Assembly (NCBI GenBank): GCA_947629245.1
Contig: CANRDC010000025.1
Location: 1 to 34,014, forward strand
Length of the DNA stretch: 34,014 bases
Direction: 5' to 3'
Source: an uncultured Oscillospiraceae bacterium
GTDB taxonomy: Bacteria > Bacillota > Clostridia > Oscillospirales > Oscillospiraceae
Part shown: piece after piece, positions 30,502-34,014 of the stretch
Numbering within the stretch: position 1 is the stretch's first letter
Layout of the letters: every line of letters starts with the position of its first letter
Notes under the pieces: generated by a model
Databases searched by the model: none
What the model saw: only the letters and a program-made list of their open reading frames with translations
Told to the model about the DNA's origin: nothing
Program-made: the position numbers and the translations under genes

Positions 30502-31935
30502 TCAGAGCAGGTCGTCTTCCTCGATGACGTGGGCCTTGAGCAGATTGGTGTGGCCGGTGCGGCCAAGGGGCACGCCCGCGGTGATGACCACCGTGTCGCC
30601 CTCCTTCACGAGCTTCTCCTTCACCGCCACCTCGCAGGCCATGGCCATGATCCGGTCGGTGCTGGTCACCTCGCCGGTGAGCACCGGGATGGTGCCCCAG
30701 CACAGGGCCAGTTGTCGGCGCACCCGCTCGTGCATGGTCAGGGCCACCACCGGGCAGGCCGGGCGGAACCGGGCGATCATCCGGGCGGTGCTGCCGGAGG
30801 CCGTAGCGGTCAGGATGGCCGCGGCATTCAGGTCCTTGGCGGTGATGGCGCTGGTATGGGTGATGGCGTCGCTGATGCTGGGAGCGGCGATCTTCTCGAA
30901 CTCCTTGAACTCCCGCCAGTAGCCCGCGGCGGACTCCGCCTCCGTGACGATGTCCGCCATGGCGGTGAGCGCCTCGATGGGGTACTTGCCGCTGGCGGTC
31001 TCGCCGGAGAGCATGACGCAGCTGGTGCCGTCGAACACGGCGTTGGCCACGTCGGACACCTCCGCCCGCGTGGGCCGGGGGTTGCGGATCATGGAGTCCA
31101 GCATCTGGGTGGCGGTGATGACCGGCTTGCCCTCCAAAAGGCACTTGTCGATCATCTTTTTCTGGATGATGGGCACCCGAGCCGCCGGGATCTCCACGCC
31201 CAGGTCGCCACGGGCCACCATGACGCCGTCGGCGGCCGCGATGATCTCCTCCAGATTGTCCACGCCCTCCTGGTTCTCGATCTTGGCGATGATGCGCACG
31301 CCGTCGCCGCCGCACTCGTGCAGCACCTGGCGGATGGCCTGCACGTCGCTGGCCTTGCGGACAAAGGAGGCGGCGATGAAGTCGAAGTCGTTCTCCACGC
31401 TGAAGCGGATGTCCTCGATGTCCTTCTCGGTGACGGCGGGCAGGTGGATGTTGGCGCCGGGGATGTTGATGGATTTGTGGTTGGAAAGCGTGCCGCCGTT
31501 CTCCACCCGGCAGACGATCTCTCTGCCGTCGATCTTCTCCACCCGAATAGCCACCAGGCCGTCGTCGATGAGGATCTCCTGGCCGGGCGTCACTTCCTCA
31601 TGGAGCTTGTCATAGGTGACCGCCACCCGATGGCTGTCCCCCACCGCGTCCTCCGTGGTCAGGGTAAAGGGATCGCCCTCCGTCAGCGTCACGGTCCCTT
31701 CCGCGAAGGTGCGGATGCGGATCTCCGGGCCCTTGGTGTCCAGCACCGTGGCCACGGGACGGCTGATGGTGTCCCGGACGGAGTTGAGCAGATGCAGCCG
31801 CTGCAGATGCTCCTCATGGGTGCCGTGGGAGAAATTGAACCGGGCGGCGTCCATACCCGCGCGGATCAGACCGCGGATCATGGCCTCGCTGTCCACGGCG
31901 GGACCCAGCGTGCAGATGATTTTCGTCCTTCTCAT
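30502..31935 (-). CDS. pyk: Pyruvate kinase
   Basis: This 477-residue glycolytic enzyme moves phosphate from PEP to ADP. Motifs: TKIICTLGPAVDSEAM at the start, ARFNFSHGTHEEH, LDTKGPEIRI, IIAKIENQEGVDNL (catalytic Lys), GVMVARGDLGVEIP, ITATQMLDSM and VMLSGETASGKYPIEA. It ends after the regulatory C domain and lacks the extra PEP-utiliser-like domain found in Bacillus. The ATG at 31935 has AGGAGG 8 bases upstream; longer open starts toward 32235 are noncoding. Confidence 0.97.
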   Translation of the reverse strand: MRRTKIICTLGPAVDSEAMIRGLIRAGMDAARFNFSHGTHEEHLQRLHLLNSVRDTISRPVATVLDTKGPEIRIRTFAEGTVTLTEGDPFTLTTEDAVGDSHRVAVTYDKLHEEVTPGQEILIDDGLVAIRVEKIDGREIVCRVENGGTLSNHKSINIPGANIHLPAVTEKDIEDIRFSVENDFDFIAASFVRKASDVQAIRQVLHECGGDGVRIIAKIENQEGVDNLEEIIAAADGVMVARGDLGVEIPAARVPIIQKKMIDKCLLEGKPVITATQMLDSMIRNPRPTRAEVSDVANAVFDGTSCVMLSGETASGKYPIEALTAMADIVTEAESAAGYWREFKEFEKIAAPSISDAITHTSAITAKDLNAAAILTATASGSTARMIARFRPACPVVALTMHERVRRQLALCWGTIPVLTGEVTSTDRIMAMACEVAVKEKLVKEGDTVVITAGVPLGRTGHTNLLKAHVIEEDDLL

Positions 31936-31978
31936 AGCGTGCGCCTCCTGAAAGGTCTTTATCGGATCGATCGACTTT

Positions 31979-32007
31979 ATTATACAAGATCTTCCCGCCG
32001 TTTTCCA
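31979..32007 (-). promoter_or_regulatory. Promoter of pyruvate kinase
   Basis: On the minus strand a perfect TATAAT (31979-31984) has TGGAAA (32002-32007) 17 bases upstream. The -10 box is strong and the -35 box moderate. Confidence 0.65.
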
Positions 32008-32234
32008 GAGCGTATCAATAAAAAACCGCGCATATGCAAAAGATAGTACCGGCGCCGCGGCATTATGCGGCATATTTTTCATGCGCGGCAAAAATTTGGC
32101 TTTCATATCGTGGGGAAAAGTGCAGAACATAACCCCGGACAAGTCAATAGGGCGGCAATGCAAAATGGCTTGCGGCCGTTTTGGACAGCCGATCCTGCTA
32201 TGTGTCCAATGCGATGGAAAGGAGTTATACGACA

Positions 32235-32495
32235 ATGGCGAAGAGTTCCAACCAGCTTGTGAACCCCAATGCCCGCGAGGCCATGAACCGCTTCAAGATG
32301 GAAGCCGCCTCCGAGGTGGGCGTCAACCTGAAGCAGGGCTACAATGGCGACCTGACCAGCCGTCAGGCCGGTTCCGTCGGCGGCCAGATGGTCAAAAACA
32401 TCTGTCCCATACGAACTGTGAGATTTCAAAGAAACGACCGCAATGCGATGGGGCATGAAGTGGAGATAAAGTATATAGCGGGGATCACGATTTAG
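32235..32495 (+). CDS. Alpha/beta small acid-soluble spore protein with replaced C-terminus
   Basis: This open frame of 86 residues begins as a normal alpha/beta SASP, which coats spore DNA: LVNPNAREAMNRFKMEAASE with the germination-protease site (EAASEVGV), then GYNGDLTSRQAGSVGGQMVK. After codon 54 (near 32396) the usual KMIE-type ending is absent and an unrelated tail (NICPIRTVRFQRNDRN...) follows to the stop. The break coincides with a change in gene content, so the 3' end was probably replaced by inserted DNA. The ATG at 32235 follows AAAGGAG by 10 bases. Most of the DNA-binding fold remains, but the final part of helix 2 is changed, so function is uncertain. Confidence 0.85.
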   Translation: MAKSSNQLVNPNAREAMNRFKMEAASEVGVNLKQGYNGDLTSRQAGSVGGQMVKNICPIRTVRFQRNDRNAMGHEVEIKYIAGITI

Positions 32496-32507
32496 GAGGG
32501 CTTTGAA

Positions 32508-32753
32508 ATGAAGAAACTAATCAAATGTGCGTTCAACATGGACACCGCCTGCGTGGAGCTGCGCTTCTCCGACGGCAGCCGGATCGACATTGATACCGTG
32601 GGCGTGGAGAATGAGGTCGCCGACAATCTGTATCAGCGCAGCGAGCTGGACTGGCTGATCTATAACAAGCCGCTGGAATACGCCCAGCTCGTCCTCGGTG
32701 GTAAGTTGGAGGGGTATGTGCAGGGCGCAGCGGAGCACAGGTTGGAAGATTGA
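32508..32753 (+). CDS. Small DUF6061-like protein
   Basis: This 81-residue acidic protein begins KKLIKCAFNMDTACVELRFSDG-like (in short segments: KKLIKCAFNMDTACVEL, RFSDGSRIDIDT), then VENEVADNLYQRSELDWLIY. I recognise it as similar to a small family (DUF6061) common on integrative elements of gut Firmicutes; no function is known to me. The ATG at 32508 follows AGGAGG by 8 bases. It lies just inside the suspected insertion boundary in the SASP gene and is followed by a terminator hairpin. Confidence 0.8.
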   Translation: MKKLIKCAFNMDTACVELRFSDGSRIDIDTVGVENEVADNLYQRSELDWLIYNKPLEYAQLVLGGKLEGYVQGAAEHRLED

Positions 32754-32767
32754 AACGAAAAAACATA

Positions 32768-32794
32768 CCCTGCCGGTTCTGGACCCCGGCAGGG
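32768..32794. terminator. Terminator between the DUF6061-like and DUF2971 genes
   Basis: CCCTGCCGG (32768-32776) pairs with CCGGCAGGG (32786-32794) and is followed by CGTGTACTTTT on the plus strand. The stops of two convergent genes flank it. Confidence 0.75.
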
Positions 32795-32803
32795 CGTGTA
32801 CTT

Positions 32804-33838
32804 TTAAACCCTTAATGGATGCAACTTATATTTTGAATCTTCCTCACAAATTGACATTTGATAGACCGGGAGACAATGTTTCTCAGCAGCTTGGCAAAGT
32901 ATCTCTTTATCCTTGTTATCTATATGTCGGCCAAGATAAAGTGCACTTGGACTCTTCGTGATGTGTGGGTATTGGGGAGGTTCACTTTCTTTTGCGTAGT
33001 AAATCAGCCTCCACTCTTTTTCAGGAGCCCAGTCACTTGCTTTGTGTATCAGGATTTTACCGCACATAAACTCATCCGGACATGGTATGATGTGCTGGAA
33101 AATTTGATACAAGTCGGATGCATTAGCGCAATCTAATACTCGCTTAAGTGTTTGCTGCTGAAACAACCAATTCGCATATTCTGTAGCGTCCAGCCGATTA
33201 TCATCATAAATTACAGGGAGTAGACAATATTTATCAAAATACTCGCCGCGAAAATCATATGACACAGCAAACCCCGTTCCCTTCGCATAGTATCCCCAAA
33301 TAGCAGGGGATTCTATATCTGAGGTCAAACAGGCAATCTTCGCATTTTGTGTGATGTGACATAGTAATGACATTCGATTATCGAATTCTTCTGTTACATA
33401 CCCTTTGAATTGCGTCAAACGATCATGCAGAACACTTTCTGGTGTTTTCAAAAGGAAATCGGTGAATTGATTAAAAGTCTTTTCTGTAAGCGCTGTCTTA
33501 AACACAGGCATTTCTCGCTCTCGCCTTATTGAATTAATGTATTTCTGAAACGCTAAAGGCGTTAGGTCATCCAATCCCTGCAAAATACGCTTCTTATCAA
33601 AATATAGCAGACCGTCAAAGTCATCATTCATTTTATGGGCAGGTGAAAAGCCAAGTATATCCTGCTCAAATTCATTAATTTTACGGTCATCACAAGTTCT
33701 AAACCGATACAATCTTTCTGGTATTTCAGACTTGAGAAAATCGGCTAATGGCTGGTATCGCTGATTTCTTTCCTCGCATGATAAGTGCCCTGGGATGACA
33801 ATAGAATAAATCATTTCCCTATAGTCCGATGCTGTCAA
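32804..33838 (-). CDS. DUF2971 family protein
   Basis: The 344-residue protein has DUF2971 hallmarks: RLYRFRTCDDRKINEFEQD near the N-terminus, FSPAHKMNDDFDG, IACLTSDIESPAIWGYYAKG with the S...WGYYA motif, GFAVSYDF, and a C-terminal DWAPEKEWRLIYY. Proteins of this family are often found on mobile or defence islands; the biochemical role is not established. The start is TTG at 33838 with GGAGGAG 9 bases upstream; an ATG at 33814 is an alternative. The gene is clearly richer in A and T than the rest of the window, suggesting recent transfer. It lies 35 bases after the gene cut by the window edge, on the same strand. Confidence 0.85.
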   Translation of the reverse strand: MTASDYREMIYSIVIPGHLSCEERNQRYQPLADFLKSEIPERLYRFRTCDDRKINEFEQDILGFSPAHKMNDDFDGLLYFDKKRILQGLDDLTPLAFQKYINSIRREREMPVFKTALTEKTFNQFTDFLLKTPESVLHDRLTQFKGYVTEEFDNRMSLLCHITQNAKIACLTSDIESPAIWGYYAKGTGFAVSYDFRGEYFDKYCLLPVIYDDNRLDATEYANWLFQQQTLKRVLDCANASDLYQIFQHIIPCPDEFMCGKILIHKASDWAPEKEWRLIYYAKESEPPQYPHITKSPSALYLGRHIDNKDKEILCQAAEKHCLPVYQMSICEEDSKYKLHPLRV

Positions 33839-33873
33839 AACACAATTCTCCTCCTTCCATTTGTTTAGGGACG

Positions 33874-34014
33874 TTAGCCTATGCCAAAGAATTTTTCAAA
33901 GAAGTCCATAAGTTTTGCGATTACACCTTGCTTTTTTTCGTCACGATTACCGCCACCAAAGCGAGACATTGGTGGCATCAATTTGTCAAAATCGGTGCCT
34001 GTTGTCTTGATTGA
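33874..34014 (-). CDS. C-terminal end of a protein, possibly type I restriction R subunit
   Basis: Only the last 46 residues are present; the gene enters from the right edge. The tail contains KTTGTDFDKLMPPMSRFGGG, then KKQGVIAKLMDFFEKFFG before TAA. This resembles the C-terminus of HsdR-type type I restriction subunits as I remember them, but the fragment is too short to be sure. Its stop precedes the ribosome site of the DUF2971 gene by about 15 bases, so the two are probably co-transcribed. Confidence 0.55.
   Translation of the reverse strand, partial: SIKTTGTDFDKLMPPMSRFGGGNRDEKKQGVIAKLMDFFEKFFGIG

Noticed and set aside
32181..32234. Upstream extension of the SASP frame
   Set aside because: SASP proteins begin at the MAKSSN-like Met at 32235, which has AAAGGAG upstream; the extension overlaps that site.

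Overview
This window looks like chromosome from a high-GC, spore-forming member of the Clostridia, most likely an Oscillospiraceae-type gut bacterium. That placement is inferred from SpoIIGA, pro-sigma-E and an alpha/beta small acid-soluble spore protein, a PolC-type replicase, the MEP isoprenoid pathway, strong AGGAGG ribosome binding sites, and many intergenic palindromic repeats. No species name is supported by the sequence alone.

Layout. 1-303: a tRNA cluster, His (cut by the window edge), Gln and Lys. 304-3011: a CDF metal transporter and TspO (minus strand), tRNA-Ser, and several families of structured repeats. 3012-9983: a minus-strand carbohydrate operon in the order 6-phosphosugar deaminase/isomerase, TIM-barrel isomerase, tandem alpha/beta hydrolase, lipoprotein binding protein and two ABC permeases. 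It diverges from a LacI-type regulator (10288-11322), and two near-identical inverted repeats lie at the predicted operon start site. 11413-13650: plus-strand flavoproteins (flavin reductase, then a nitroreductase read in frame into a PPOX domain) and a GNAT acetyltransferase. 13973-23556: a minus-strand housekeeping run, pyrH-frr-uppS-dxr-rseP-ispG-polC, linking UMP kinase, ribosome recycling, isoprenoid and undecaprenyl synthesis, site-2 proteolysis and replication. The usual cdsA is missing from it. 23702-25233: spoIIGA-sigE, the mother-cell sigma factor and its processing protease. 25295-27295: an LTA-synthase-like sulfatase-fold membrane protein. 27698-30153: dusB, an ECF sigma factor and its zinc-finger anti-sigma factor. 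30502-31935: pyruvate kinase.

From about 32397 to the right edge the character changes. An alpha/beta SASP gene loses its normal C-terminus after the conserved GGQMVK and runs into unrelated DNA carrying a small DUF6061-like protein, then an AT-rich DUF2971 gene, then the C-terminal end of another protein (possibly a type I restriction R subunit). I read this as the left boundary of an inserted mobile or defence element.

The most notable observations are: (1) the spore-protein gene split by an apparent insertion; (2) a three-copy structured repeat whose stems change sequence but keep pairing; (3) a two-copy, about 198-bp, MITE-like chain of hairpins with terminal inverted repeats; (4) an unassigned sugar-ester operon with a double hydrolase whose second nucleophile elbow has Glu instead of Ser; (5) a nitroreductase-PPOX in-frame fusion that keeps an internal ribosome binding site and start. 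All functional names rest on recognising motifs by eye; no database search was run.
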